From Latrodectus hesperus (taxonomy: Eukaryota; Arthropoda; Arachnida; Araneae; Theridiidae), in assembly GCA_037975125.1 (NCBI GenBank), contig CM075852.1, forward strand, positions 18,999,797-19,063,796: a stretch of 64,000 nucleotides of DNA. The letters are read 5' to 3'. Below, one piece after another: positions 50,873 through 63,508 of this stretch (position 1 is its first letter; each line of letters starts with the position of its first letter). Below the pieces are notes generated by a model. The model worked only from the letters and a program-made list of their open reading frames with translations, had not been told where the DNA came from and searched no databases. Both the position numbers and the translations under genes were made by a program.

Positions 50873-53800
50873 CTGAAATGAGAATTTGACATAATGTTTA
50901 TAATAAGATAAAGAAAGTATAATGACAATTTTTAATACATTATAAACTTTAAAACATCAATGTGCTTTTATATTCAGAAAAAATAAATCAATTCTAAATT
51001 TTTGAAAATAAAAAATAATTTTTAAAATGGTAATTTTTATTTAAAATTACTTGAAATGTTGATTTAAGTAAATAAATTACATTGAACTAAATATCATTTG
51101 GACTGAATCTGGACATACAAGTTTTATATGAATATTTTTTTTAATTTACTCGGATCAGAAATGAATTTACTCAAATCAGAAAAGTAAATTAAATGGTTCT
51201 TAAAATGAACTATTAAATTTAAGTTGTAATATAGTAATCAAAACACTCCCCATAAAGAACACACTAAACATAATAAATTTTATGAAGATATTCTGTACAA
51301 ATGAGGATGAGTAACAAGAAATTTTATAAAAACATTAATATTACAAATCATAACATATATAATACACATTAGTATAAAACATTTAATACTAATTTCAATT
51401 GAAGTTACATAGAGTCATTAGTTATAATCTTGAAGTATAATAAATCTAGCTAATTATATTTCATACCTGCCAACATTTAAAATTTTAAAACTGTAGATTT
51501 TTATCTCCTATAATGTGCAAACGGCATCAATTCACAGTAAGATTTTTGCTTAGAAGGAAATATCGAATATAGTCAAGCATTTCAATAGTAATAAATATAT
51601 ATTATATTGTATGCAAACATTTGAAAATTATATTTAACTGTTTAACACAATTTATATTAAAATATATTTTTAACAAAATGAAACTTCAAAAAAAATATAA
51701 AAAAAATAAGTAAAATAAATAAATAAATGTCATGGATGCATTTACAATACATAAGGAAAATTGCACATTAAAAAAAAGGATACTTTGATATATTCTTTAT
51801 TAATCTTTAATAAACTAAATTGATAATTCAATAATTGTTATTAATAAAATCAAATTAAATTGAAAGTGGATGAAATTGGATTTTAAAATTAAAGAAATCA
51901 GCACTACGTTTTTTTTCTCATAAAATATACAATATAAAATATTTTTGTATTTTTCTTTATAGTTTATATATATATCTTATGATAGCTAACAAATTATACT
52001 CAAAAATAAGAGGAGCTTTATAATTTCAGACTAACTTGATAATCCATACAATTTTATTACATTGCCATAAGACCTTATAATTCAGCCAAAAACCTAGTAC
52101 AAGTTGACAACAATGGTACTTGCTCAGATATTAAAATATCTTAATCTATCAGAAAATTCATTACTATGAAAATGTAACTATGCATTTTTACTAAATTGTT
52201 GGAATTTTTTTTTATATTATTACTTTGAAACTTTTTTATATTACTGTAAACTTATTAAAGCTTATTATTAAAAAAATACAAAAAATAAAATAAGTTCATC
52301 AATGATTTTCAAAATCCACAAAAATTATCTGACTGCAAAGAGGTTTGATGACAACGCAATGAACAGCATTCATTGCGTTGTCATCAAACAAATCACATTA
52401 ATCTAGAAGCATCAAGGAATAACGACAATTTTCCCGATTTTCTATCATGTTTACCAGACATAAAATCACCATAACGATTAAGAAAATTTAAATCTTCATT
52501 CTAAATAAAATATAATCATTTAGTTTCATAGTATTTTTGTTTCATTCAAAAGTTGTTTATTGAAGTGTGAGGTAAAAAGAGGATATGAATTTGTTTCACT
52601 TTCATCGAATGCATATCTTTCGTTCCTGTAAGTTTTATTAAAGTAAATTATAACTGTTTGAATAAAAATTTTAATTTGTTCTTGATTTTATTTTTTGTAG
52701 TCTTTCATTGCTGTTTAATATTTCTAAGATAATTAAGAAGAAAATTTGAAAGTACAATTAATTTCTATGTAACATGGTTCCGTAAAATGCTACTTTATGA
52801 AAAAATATTATGACTAGTAATTTATAAGGTGTGATAAGCAGTAATTGTTAGTCTCAACAATACTATAGTAGTTGCAATTTTATTGTTGCTTCATACGAAT
52901 TTGCATATTATATGCATGCAGTATGCCACAGTTCATTGTACAAATGGTACTTGTGATTTATGAAAGAAAATCGTCTATTAAAGCTCTGACTAAATAACTC
53001 AAAACTGTATAGCTATTTCAAGTATGTTTAGATTTTTATATATTCTTTATGATAAATTTATTCTAAGTGATTGTTCATAAAAATAATACACAAATATTTA
53101 TTACTTATACTATTAAATTGTTTTTTAGTATTTTTTAAAAGGAGTAAATTAAAAAGTAATAATTTTTGCAATTTTTTTCATAACATAAAATTATGTTATT
53201 TTGTAATTAATTTATTCAAAGCATGTTGCAGAAAACAATTGTAATACCCTAAAATATTATGTGCTGTGTAAAAACAAAAACGTTTTCTCTACATAAATAA
53301 GGAATCTGGCAGGTAATTTGTTTAATGCCTCAGTTTTTGTGCTCACATACATCTATTGAGTTTAGATTATGAATTATAGTGAGTTGATATTGAAGTAAAA
53401 ATCTTAGTTTTAAAATTTCAACAATTCTTATTTTCATAATACAAATATCCCTGTAGACAGAAAGCAATATCTTTACACAAAGATTTATTTTTCTCTTTTA
53501 GCCTCTCAGGAGCTGAATATCAATTATTAGTATATTTAGACGATTTTTTCAATTTAAAGCAAAGAAAAATGGATATAATCCAACAAGGAAGGAAACAGAT
53601 AAGCTTATATTTATCTTTATTTCTCAGCCAGATAAATAATAAATTTTAATTTGATGTGGGAACTTGATAGCTATATTTTTCAACCTTATTCTTAAGTACA
53701 TGCTTACATTACAGGTTTAATCTTTATTATTAAAATTGCAGATTCTATTATTTATTCAATAATATTTTAAAAAGAGATTTATATGTTCCTTTTATTATAT

Positions 53801-56800
53801 ATGGAATATGTAATTGTTATTCTAAAAACTACGAAATTATAAGAATAATTAAATGTATAATGTTCTTAAAATCATAAAAAATAATATAAATAACAGAAAA
53901 GTGCTTAATTTTTTGAGTTTAAAATTAAGAGAAAAATGAATTTATTAACTATTAAAAACAAAATATTTAACAGTTAAAAAAATAAAATATTTTCTTAATT
54001 TAACAATAAAAAATTAGAAAAGTAAATTGCAAATATAATTTTACTTAAATTAATACACAATTTCATTCATTTATGTTCATACAACTATAAAATAAAAATA
54101 GAAAAATGTTATTTCGGCCAACTTATCCAGCAAAATGTTAAGTCCTACCTTCCAAACTTAATACAAATCAATACAAAAATTTAATATTTATATTTTGTTA
54201 TTGTTTAAAAATGGAAATGTCTGTTCAAGAAACAAAGACGTTTAATATATATTTTAGATCAGTACACATAATTCATTTATATAAATATGAAAAAATGTCT
54301 TACGTGGCTGTTCCATGAGTCTTTCTTGTTCCAGTCTGTATCAGAATCATCTTCTGACAACTCTGAATATTCATCTTCATGTAAAAGTAAGTTATCTCGA
54401 GAAGGATTGCTACCTTCTCCAAGCCTTATACTATGTTAAAGAGTTTGATACAAAATATAGTTAAATTAAAAAATTTGTTTTACAGAACAATTCTATGAAA
54501 TATACATGTATGTGTAATTTTTTATAATTTACAATAATTATAACAAGTAAATTCTGCTAAACATAGTAATTATGAATCACAAGGGACTTGCTAAAAAGTT
54601 CACTATATCTAATTAGTTTCAAAACTATTAAAAATATTACTACTTGAGTTCTTGTATAAAAATAAATGAAAAAGACAATGATCTTGTACACTACAAACAA
54701 TGATTATTAAAAATAAGACAAGTGTCATATTGTCTCACATTCATGTAACAAAATTTTCTAACTATATTTAGTACACACAGCTATTTTTATTTTTGTAAAT
54801 TAACTATGATTTTTTTATCAATAACTATAAATTTTAAATTGATTTCTTAACTTTTTTGGAACAATATCTAGAATCCTTAATTTTTAATAAATTTTTGAGA
54901 AAAATTATTTTTTTAGGAATACTTCAATTTTTTACTGCACAAAATCAGCTATTTTTTACAATGATGAATTATTTAATTTAAATAAAAAAGAGCATCTTTT
55001 TTTCTTTCTCTCTTTCAACTTTTAAAAACAACTAACTCCTTAACTATTTTTTATTTCTGAGTGAAATAAATTCATTATCTGCTATTAAGTAAAAAAGACA
55101 CTTCTACAAGAAATTGATATATATATATAATTATATAAATATTTTCATTTCACCAAATATTATATGAGTGCAAACAATATTAGATCAGGAAATGTAAAAT
55201 TATGAAAAAAAAAATGGATTATAAAAACACAATGGTTCTTTTTAAATACATTATAGATAAATTTTATTCAGAGTAACATTTGGTAGACTGGGTTGATCGA
55301 ATGAAATCATTTATTACTTGAAGAAAATGTATTATTTAGAGTAATTCTATTTTAACTAATTTATCCCCCATACATTTTCAAGTGTAAACTGATTTCTAAA
55401 TTAGTTGAGGATAAAAATTTAAGGTGGAATATTTGACTACAGTTATAACTTTATGTAAGAGTCAAACTCCACATCAAGCATTTTACAACATAGAATAACA
55501 TTCTTTTAAAGGAATTTTTCAGTAACTGAAAGAAAATATTGAATTTTTTTTAATAATTGATAAACTATATATTATAGTATTTTAAAATGTTTGTCTCAAA
55601 TGTTCTAGGCATTTTAAATGAAATTTTTTCGTATATGCTTGAGTTTGTCATAAGAATGCAAAAGAAAGTAGATGTATTTGTTTCCTTAAAATTAATCTTT
55701 GAAAGGATACATAGGTTTAAATGCTCGCTTCCTTCGAGAAAAAATACTAGCTAATTGGGCGAATTTTCTTCTTGATACTGTGAAGTAGATAAAAATTAAA
55801 ACATATCAATTCACAAAAAGATTAAGGCAAAAAAAATTTAATTAAGTAAAACAAGCATTATTAGTTTCATTTTCCTTACCTCTCACACCATTTACATTTA
55901 ACATTATCTATCATAAAAATTCTATCATAAAATATAATATATATAGTTTGCCTCTTCTCTTTTATATATTTTTAGAGTTAAGAAATGCCTAATTTTTATC
56001 TTAAATTATAATTTCTTACCCTAAAAAACACTTTAAAATAAACATGCACATAATCCTTAATTTAACACACACATAGGAAAACTTGAAATATAAATTTTAT
56101 AGAGGTTAAAAATCTAAATAGAGTACATAAAATACATAGAGTTGATCAATAATAAGATATTATCTTTATAATTATTATCTATCAAAATTATTTTTCATCA
56201 AAAGTACTTTTTTAAGCTGAAAATACTCTAACATTAATAAAATGCAAAACTAAGTAATAAAAATTTTAATGTTACAAAAAAAAAAAAAAAAAAAAAAAAA
56301 AAACTTTTTGGGCTTAAAATTTAAAACAAACAGAGAAAAATTATTAATTTGAAATTTAAAAAAAAATCATTACATTTTCCCATGTTTTTCAGTCGTTCTC
56401 GGAAAGCAGCGTCATTTTCGTCAACATTTAAAACATCTGGTAACTCTGAAGGACCTTCAGATTTATGAAAGTTTGCACTGGCCCCTTTAATATCTTTTGG
56501 CGGAGCTGAAAAAAAGCAAACAAACTGAAATGTATTCATTTAATTTTTGTAACTTCATAACAGCATTAAGCAAATATAAATTTTTTGAAATAATTAAATC
56601 CAACCAATACAACTCAAAGATTTTTATATTCAAACCAGTTAATTTTAGAAGTAAATGCAAATTTTCAGTAACCATGCAAATTTACAATGCATCATTAAAA
56701 ATTACATCATGTAATCACTTATAAAATACTTTGGAAGACAATATATATATTATATTAAAGATAATAATTTAACATACTTGGAATAAATATACATGAAAAA

Positions 56801-59800
56801 ATAAATTGATCAAAAATGAATTTATGAATTTGTGATTTTTATCCTTAAATTCAAGTTACAGGAAAATTCAGTACTTAATGTAAATAGCTTATAAAGGAAA
56901 TATGAATTTCAAGTCAAATCCTAAAAATAATTAAAATTGAAATTCTTTATTTTATATGGTTAAATTAAAATTTTAGAATTTATTAGTTCCCATTCACTAC
57001 TGCACAAATTAACTTTACTTATACAGTTTAGCCACAGATAAATAATTTGAGTAATAAAACAATTGGGAATATAAACATTTTCATTTCAGATAATAACTAA
57101 ATGAATGGGTACAAAAATGAACTAAACTTTTAAGAAATAGCTTTCATTATAAACATGTTTATATGCATACAAAAATTAAAGGTAGATAATGGCATAGAGA
57201 GCTTGGCTTGCCCAAGTTTCATAAGTAACAACAAAATTAAATAATTAGAAAAGGAAATTAAAAGATCAAACTTTAAAATTTTAACTTGGAAATTATTTTA
57301 AAAAAATATTGTAAAAATTGTTTCTTAAATATAATGTTAAACGAATTGACAAATTACAAACAATTTTATCTACAGCTTATTAAATCATGCTGAAAACCTA
57401 GTAGAGAAAATCTGATATATTTTTTAAAAATCAAACATGGTATAATGAAACAAAATTAAATAAAGTCAGCATGTTTATCATTTAGCATTATAATTTTGTG
57501 TTTTAGTTGTGTATTGATTCAATTTTGAATAGTTGCTTTTTATTAATACAATAATAATTTAGATGAATAATTTGAAAAACAAATTGTATATAAAAAGTAT
57601 GAACATAGTTATAAGTACTTACAGATTTGTTGCTCAGGTTGAAACTTTGGTAAACCATTTGGATCAGAATCTAAAAATAAGCATTTATTTTTCATAATTG
57701 TTGACAAATTTAACTAAAAATTAATGTTTATAACAGTCAAAATTGTATTCACCTTTTTCTAATGTTGTCAGGAATTCTTTATTAGCCATTAATTCTCGAA
57801 CAAACTCCTCATTTTGTAGAAATAGAGCTACTCTTTCATCTTCTAAATATTGAGCAACCTCAGGATTTCTAGTTCCAAGAGTATTCCTACGGCATTCATT
57901 TTCTTGAATTCTTTTTTGTAGCATAGCTGAACTTAACACAGTCATAAACTACAAAAAAGTATATACATAAGTAAACAAAAAATCTTCTATTAGAACTGAA
58001 ATGTTGAAGTTTTCATGCTTATAACTTTTTAATTTATATAAAATTTATGAATAAAATCATTAACTTTACAGAGGAATGAAATCATCATTTAAATACATTC
58101 TTTTAATTTGAATTAAGTGGTGAACAATTTAATGTAAATTATATAAGTCAATCATCACTAAATTTCTAACAATTCTACCTAAATTCCCACCCCCATCCCA
58201 CTTTCAAGAGTTACTGACAACTAAAACATCAAGAACATAAAAAAGAATAAATAATTGATAAAATTTTTTTTAGTAAATCTATAAACTCAGAGCATCAGAA
58301 CAGCAAGTATAAAATCAGAACAGTGATAGGAAGTATAAAACTAATTTAATATTATTTAGAAAATTTTTTACACTCATTTAAATATTTTAATTCATTATAC
58401 CAGTGGTAGCCAACGTGATCAAATTGTTTACTAGCAGGTATTCCAGCTTTAATGATGGGCAGTAATGGAGTAACCATGACAATTATAAATATTTATTACT
58501 ATTAAACAAGTGTGCGATTAGAAAATTTTATTATCCCAGCTACAGAACATCTTATGGTGAGAGTCATGAAAAGGGTGACTACTTGGTACTACATTAAGGA
58601 AATATTTATATCTTATTTTGAATATTGGATACACATAATCCCATCATTAATAAATTTGACAAGATTCTAATAAAAGCTATCTGTCATAATTGCAAAAAAT
58701 ACTTGGCAATTCTTTGTTAAATTTGTTCTTTGCTCAAATTATGGCAGAACTTATTAAGAAATTGAAGCTATATAATAATAATCAAGATGGGGCGGTAAGT
58801 GTCTCAAGCATAACAAGAAGTTGTCTTAAATAATTTAGTTTTCTTAATGATACTGAAATAATTTTATTTACAATACTGATATAGAGTTCAGAAGCGAATT
58901 AAGGAGTCCTGAAGCTTTATACAGGATGCTTTTTTAAAGTATAGTGCTATTACTCAGAATTTATTCTAAGCAATAAAAGTTTTCATTCCAATTTATTAGT
59001 AGAAAAACAGTATTAAAAATCATGTTATTCAAGTTTTCGCCCTGAAGTACTACAGTTTGATAATTGATACTTGTCCAGAAGTACTACATAAAATACTCTT
59101 TTTAAAGTTAATTACCATTGCTCGGAATTCATTTCTATCACAAATTTTAGCCATAAATCCTGTCTAAGCACCATATATAATCAAAAATTTTGGAGAATCA
59201 AGTTTTTTTAATGAAGAGGGGAATCTACAATAAAATCAAATACATACCTGCCAAACTTGGAGGAAAGAAAATCAGTAGAATCTACTGATTTTGAGGGAAA
59301 AAATCAGAAGACACTACTAGCGACATTTTTGCTTGAAATAGACTAATTAAAATGGCAGTACTGCAAAAAGACATTTTTACTCTTTAGATTATACATTCTA
59401 AGAATGATTTAGGTTAAAAATATTTTGTGTTAATCTTAATTTTTTTAATAAAATATCCATCAACCTTATAAAGGAACCAGGAAAGATAAGAGAATATACA
59501 ACATGTAAAAAAATACATCAAAATTTATGTCCCAATATTTATTTTATAAAGCAACTTTTACTATACTAATGCAATTTATAAGTAATAAACTTATAAAATT
59601 ACAAAAACTACATCACTAAATCAATTTAATTCAGTGACAAATAATTTGTTTGAAGGAAATATTTTCCTAACTAAATTACTAATAATCATCCTGATTGAAA
59701 TGTTTATGTAAATAGAAACCTAGTGTCTGCTCTGAATGTTAATTATATGACTGCCAACTCGTAGGAGTCTTGGCAGCCTAGTGGTTACAGCGTCATCCTT

Positions 59801-59844
59801 TCCCGGCAGACACAAAACTTAGAGTATATATATATGTATGTATG

Positions 59845-59902
<58 letters not shown>

Positions 59903-61695
59903 AGTATATATATATATGTATATGCACCATATGTTGACTATTTAAGCTCTTTAAATTCCTAAAACAATTCAATAAACTTTTTTCCAGCAAACTTTCGGCA
60001 TTAAAATTTTTCCCCGTATTTGCCAAAAATGAGTAGGTTTCATACATTATTCTGAAACCGGAAGAAATGATGAAAAACCAGAAGTTTACCAATAAAATCA
60101 GTACAGTTGGCAGCTATGCAAATATAGGAATCACATTTTGTTGTGATTCCAATATTTGATTTTAGTGTAGAGTTAAAAGTATAACTTTATATGTAGATTT
60201 AAAGGGATAGGAGTTGATAATTTTTATATTACTGACAGATAGAAGAATAAATTTACTAGCTCTTTATTGTTAATATTAAACTGTTTCCTGAATTACTATT
60301 TTAAATACCCATGCCAAACCACAATTCAATATTTATACCAATTGTTTGGAAATTCAAGTCTCATAAATTCTAAAATTTTTAAAATGATATTTTGTATTAT
60401 TATATACTTAGCAATTTATACAAAAAATAAATGATTCATATTTAAAAGGATATAATGCCAAAAAATTAAATGGAAGATGAATTTTTTTTTTTTTAAATTC
60501 TGAAGATATTGCAAATTTATTATGGTCTTCTATAATATGTAAGAAGCAACATAAATAAAATAAGTACTTTAATTTAATATTTTATATAAAAATTGTGTTA
60601 AGTTGAATTTAATACATAGAAAAAATATTTTTGTTTAAATGAAGTTATGCTTTTGTTTAAATGAAAAAGCTTGTTGCATTTGTTCTCAGAATGCATATTT
60701 TTTAAATTTGTATTAAAAATCAGAAATAATAATTTCTATTGTCATCACACACAATCATAATGTATCAACTGATATACTTTCATATATCACATTGTTTACT
60801 TATAATTTTTACTAACTTTTATCTTAGTATTTATTTGCTAGCATTTTCCAAATTTAATAATTACAACAATTGACATTGAATATGATAGGTAAAAATTGCT
60901 GTATTTTAAATTTAAGTAATAATAAAAAATCATTAAATATTTGAAATACTTACTATAAAATATTTTTGAAAATTTAGAATTATCAGTTGTTGATAGAACA
61001 CCAAAACTACATTTCAATTGAAATCTTTATTGAAATCAATTTTAAATAGTCAGCAAAAGGCAATCATGGAAAATACTCACCTTTCCTCTTCTACTTTTTT
61101 GTGAGCGATCTTCTAAACGCAAAAATGTAGGTGGGAGAGGTCCTACTAAAGGTGGGTTCCATTTCCTTGATGGAGAATCAGTATCAGACTTTTTATCACT
61201 ACTTTCACTTTTGGGCTGTGGCACTAATTTAGGTACAGGTATAGGAGGTGGTTGATGAGGTGAAGGGGATAACTTTTGATTCAAATGTTGGGCATGACGA
61301 ATTAATGAAGGAGATGCACCACTTGTTCTTCGTCCAAGAGGAACAGAAGCTAACCTTCCAGGACTATGTGCATAAGGAACTGCTTGATGATAAGATGGTG
61401 GGGGTGTGGCAGGTGAATAACTAGGAGGAAGCTCATCATTCTCCGTAGCATCCAATTCAGCTCGAAGACGTTCATTTTCATTATCAGTAGACATAGACAA
61501 CAGTTGATCAATAGTAGCATCAACAGCTCCATTATTGGCACGTAGCACCACTTCTATCACATCTTCATCCATTTCTGGAAACATAATTTTGAAATCTGAC
61601 ATTGCCTGGTGGAATTCTAACTGTGTAACGGGTGGCTTAGGTCGTTCATTTTGTTTAGCTGTTTGCAGCTGAGGTTGATGCCCAACAGCTGCCAT
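50813..61695 (-). CDS. CUEDC1: CUE domain-containing protein 1-like (7 coding exons, 414 aa)
   Basis: Protein with an N-terminal CUE domain, a three-helix ubiquitin-binding fold. CUEDC1 proteins are linked to ubiquitin signalling and trafficking but their exact role is poorly known. Exons on the - strand, in reading order: 61695-61081, 57948-57753, 57670-57623, 56505-56374, 55777-55711, 54430-54304, 50872-50813; phases 0, 1, 1, 1, 2, 0 fit throughout. The CUE domain covers about residues 26-69 with the MFP motif (38-40) and the LL pair (65-66). A proline/serine-rich region follows, then WNPPLVGPLPPTFLRL (about 179-194), DERVALFLQNEEF (242-254) and FRERLKNMGKLSRRKF, all characteristic of CUEDC1. 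Human CUEDC1 is about 386 aa. The last two exons are less conserved and rest mainly on splice signals and phase. It ends tail to tail with ACOX3. Confidence 0.88.
50873..54303. other. CUEDC1 intron 6, one long hairpin, otherwise nothing
   Basis: AT-rich intron of 3.4 kb. Besides the hairpin at 52343-52389, a CATACCTGCCAAC motif at 51470-51480 recurs near 59245. Confidence 0.5.
52343..52389. repeat. Perfect hairpin, 21-bp arms, 5-nt loop
   Basis: Left arm begins GTTTGATGACAACGCAATGA (52343-52363), right arm is its exact reverse complement (52369-52389), loop CAGCA. Longest perfect palindrome seen in the window; no sequence similarity with the other hairpins. Confidence 0.95.
54304..54430 (-). 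CDS. CUEDC1: CUEDC1 coding exon 6 (residues 353/354-395), acidic tail
   Basis: Acceptor TTTAACATAG, strong donor GTAAGA, phase 2 in and 0 out. Encodes RLGEGSNPSRDNLLLHEDEY and an acidic run ELSEDDSDTDW. The open frame, GC-richer composition and splice sites support it as coding. The NLL plus acidic pattern is reminiscent of the CUEDC1 C-terminus. Confidence 0.72.
54431..55691. other. CUEDC1 intron 5, no feature seen
   Basis: AT-rich intron; includes the stretch that becomes 3' UTR if exon 5 is read through. Confidence 0.5.
55711..55777 (-). CDS. CUEDC1: CUEDC1 coding exon 5 (residues 331-352 and part of 353)
   Basis: Acceptor TATCTACTTCACAG. Encodes LSRRKFAQLASIFSRRKRAF, the basic helix that follows MGK in CUEDC1. 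I place the donor at a weak GTATCC (55710-55705) because only this gives the phase needed by exon 6. Without splicing, the frame runs seven codons beyond the shared coding sequence (the spanning codon becoming ATG) to TAA at 55694-55692, giving a 359-residue short form. Confidence 0.75.
56276..56303. repeat. Poly(A) run of 28 bases
   Basis: Homopolymer in CUEDC1 intron 4 (T-run in the sense of the gene), 70 bases after the exon 4 donor. No retroposon body is attached. Confidence 0.98.
56374..56505 (-). CDS. CUEDC1: CUEDC1 coding exon 4 (residues 287-330)
   Basis: Acceptor TGCTTTTTTTCAG, donor GTAATG, phase 1 on both sides. Encodes ELPDVLNVDENDAAFRERLK, then NMGK, matching the conserved AFRxxLKxMGK segment of CUEDC1. 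Confidence 0.9.
56506..57622. other. CUEDC1 intron 3, no feature seen
   Basis: AT-rich intron without recognised repeats. Confidence 0.5.
57623..57670 (-). CDS. CUEDC1: CUEDC1 coding exon 3 (residues 271-286)
   Basis: A 48-nt micro-exon after an 82-bp intron. Acceptor TTATTTTTAG, donor GTAAGT, phase 1 on both sides. Encodes DSDPNGLPKFQPEQQI. Supported by strong splice sites and phase. Confidence 0.8.
57753..57948 (-). CDS. CUEDC1: CUEDC1 coding exon 2 (residues 206-270)
   Basis: Acceptor TTTTTTGTAG, donor GTGAAT, phase 0 in and 1 out. Encodes SSAMLQKRIQENECRRNTLG and DERVALFLQNEEFVRELMAN, a charged helical block well conserved in CUEDC1. Confidence 0.92.
58400..58600. mobile_element. Possible hAT-like MITE fragment
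   Basis: Begins CAGTGGTAGCCAACGTG, like many hAT termini, and is GC-richer than the surrounding intron. I do not see a convincing matching right end. Confidence 0.25.
59268..59292. repeat. Perfect hairpin, 12-bp arms, 1-nt centre
   Basis: AAAATCAGTAGA at 59268-59279 and its reverse complement at 59281-59292. Confidence 0.85.
59751..60113. repeat. Composite repeat: CTGCCAACT ends, SINE head, (TA)n
   Basis: Inverted CTGCCAACT (59751-59759) and AGTTGGCAG (60105-60113) frame a tRNA-like SINE head (GCAGCCTAGTGGTTACAGCG, about 59771-59790), a TA/TATG microsatellite and an unrecognised body. The motif CTGCCAA also occurs at 51474 and 59248, suggesting a family. Confidence 0.4.
59824..59926. repeat. 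Compound (TA)n / (TATG)n microsatellite
   Basis: Alternating TA with interspersed TATG units in CUEDC1 intron 1. Confidence 0.95.
60120..61041. other. CUEDC1 intron 1, right part, no feature seen
   Basis: AT-rich intron adjoining exon 1; nothing recognised. Confidence 0.5.
61081..61695 (-). CDS. CUEDC1: CUEDC1 coding exon 1 (residues 1-205, CUE domain)
   Basis: Starts with ATG at 61695 and ends in AAG before GTGAGT (61080). Contains the CUE domain (QLEFHQAMSDFKIMFPEMDE, then VVLRANNGAVDATIDQLL), a Pro/Ser/Tyr-rich stretch with PPSY-type repeats, and WNPPLVGPLPPTFLRL. If the intron is read through, the frame closes 12 codons later at 61042. Confidence 0.93.
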
Positions 61696-61713
61696 ACTGA
61701 CTAGTTTTTCAGA
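61696..61713 (-). other. CUEDC1 5' UTR piece after a putative acceptor
   Basis: A TTTTTTAACAG acceptor on the - strand ends at 61714, leaving 18 untranslated bases before the ATG. The first, non-coding exon and the promoter would lie to the right; I cannot identify them. Confidence 0.5.
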
Positions 61714-63508
61714 CTGTTAAAAAACAGTTATGAATACTCTAAAAAATAAAATATTAATATTATTAGCAATCTTTACTTCTATACAATATGATATTAATTT
61801 GTGAATAAATTTTGATGCTCATTGAAGAATATAGTATTATGAATCATGTAACTTTAAATGAAAATATTTAACTATAAATTGAATAAATGGATTCATTGAA
61901 ATGACAAATTAGCTATTTTAAGAAATACTTCATATTAAAAAAAGAATTTCGGCTATAAGCTTTGAAATGATTTTCACAAAAGACTATAAAATATTCAGGA
62001 TATATAATAGCACATTATAATAAAAATGCCAGAACTACTGTAATAGACATGATCATATAAATATATATATATAAAAAATGTACATAGAAAATACAAATTT
62101 GGTTCCTTTAATTAAGATACATCAATCATTGTAATGTAATGTTTTCTCTTATCAACTATATAAATTTATTAAAATTAGTAATAAGCAAACAGGAAAGTAT
62201 GAGAAATACAAAAGTAAAAATATCTGAAAGATATTTTATATCTAAAGGATAGTAGAAACAAAAAACAATCTTAATACAGTCTTGATGAAATTTTCAGCCA
62301 CAAACATATTATTGTTATAAATGGTTTATTATGATACAAGAGAAATATAAAAGAAATGAATCTTTACAAAAACATTTGCTTCCATTTGTTAATATTAGTA
62401 TAAAGAAATCAATTTCAGCAATAATTTTTCTAACTTGCACCAGAAAGTACAAAACAAAATAAAATTGCAAAATATTTAGAATAATTTTGTTAAAGGTATG
62501 TTGAAAGATTAGTGATGATGATATTTAATACCACATTGAAAAACATATTTTTAAATATAATCTATTGTACTTTGTATTTCTAAATATAAATCAATTTATG
62601 TGTAGTTAAAATATTTTTACAAGAAATGCAACAAAAATTGAAATGTAGCATATAAATTAGTTTTATTGCCTTTCATGACAATTTTAAAAGTCCATTAATA
62701 AAAACCATTTAAATAAATAATGAGTTTGAAGTATTCTCTCTCATTACTTATTTAAATATTAATTAAATAATTTAATTTGATATAAAACTGGAGTAATCAT
62801 TTTTTTCTGGACATTGAAAGTACATAAATTAATTTTGAGAAGGAACAATTTTCCTTCTCAAACTGAGAGTTTTTAATTTCTTGAAAGGAATTATTTGTTT
62901 GTTATTTCAACCTTTAATTTAAGGTAGGAAAAAGTAAACAGTATTTTCTGTTGTTCGACTAAATATTTTGAGGGAAATTCATTCTTTGAATTTTAAATCC
63001 ATTGTTGAAAAATATTCTCTAATAAAAATTTAAATTATTCATTCATATTTTGAAAAAAATTAAAAATGTGGTTCAGGTTGATGAACTAATAAAGATATTA
63101 AATGAAATTTTGGAAACACTTCAGTTAAATGAAATTATAAAAAGTGAAAATTACACCACTTACTTTTTACAAAACAAATGTCAATATCTGTTGTGCTTTT
63201 CATCTGGTTTAAAATTTTAATTACCACATGGTTATCAAGCTAAAAGCCTCATAAAAAACATTTTTTTTTTTGCTATATAGAAAGAAAGGAAAAGTAAATA
63301 AAAAGGATTTTGACTTCATTTTCAAAACTAATTCATCTATTTGAATGATTATTTAAAAACTCAAACTATATTTTAATTTTTTTATGTCAAAATGAGAACT
63401 TTAAATTGAGAAGTAAATCAATAATTTTATGCAATGTTTAAATATTTTTATATTGATCAATTTCAGACAATCAGTAAAATAATCTTTTGAAGAAAGAGAA
63501 TAAATATG
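61714..63508. other. Region upstream of CUEDC1, no feature seen
   Basis: AT-rich and without recognised exons. The promoter and first exon of CUEDC1 may lie here or beyond the window. Confidence 0.45.

Noticed and set aside
52343..52389. Rho-independent terminator or CRISPR repeat
   Set aside because: Eukaryotic context, no T-run, no spaced repeats.
56497..56724. 75-codon frame on the + strand
   Set aside because: Antisense to the CUEDC1 exon 4 acceptor region; low-complexity product.
61350..61541. 63-codon frame on the - strand
   Set aside because: Out-of-frame shadow of CUEDC1 exon 1.
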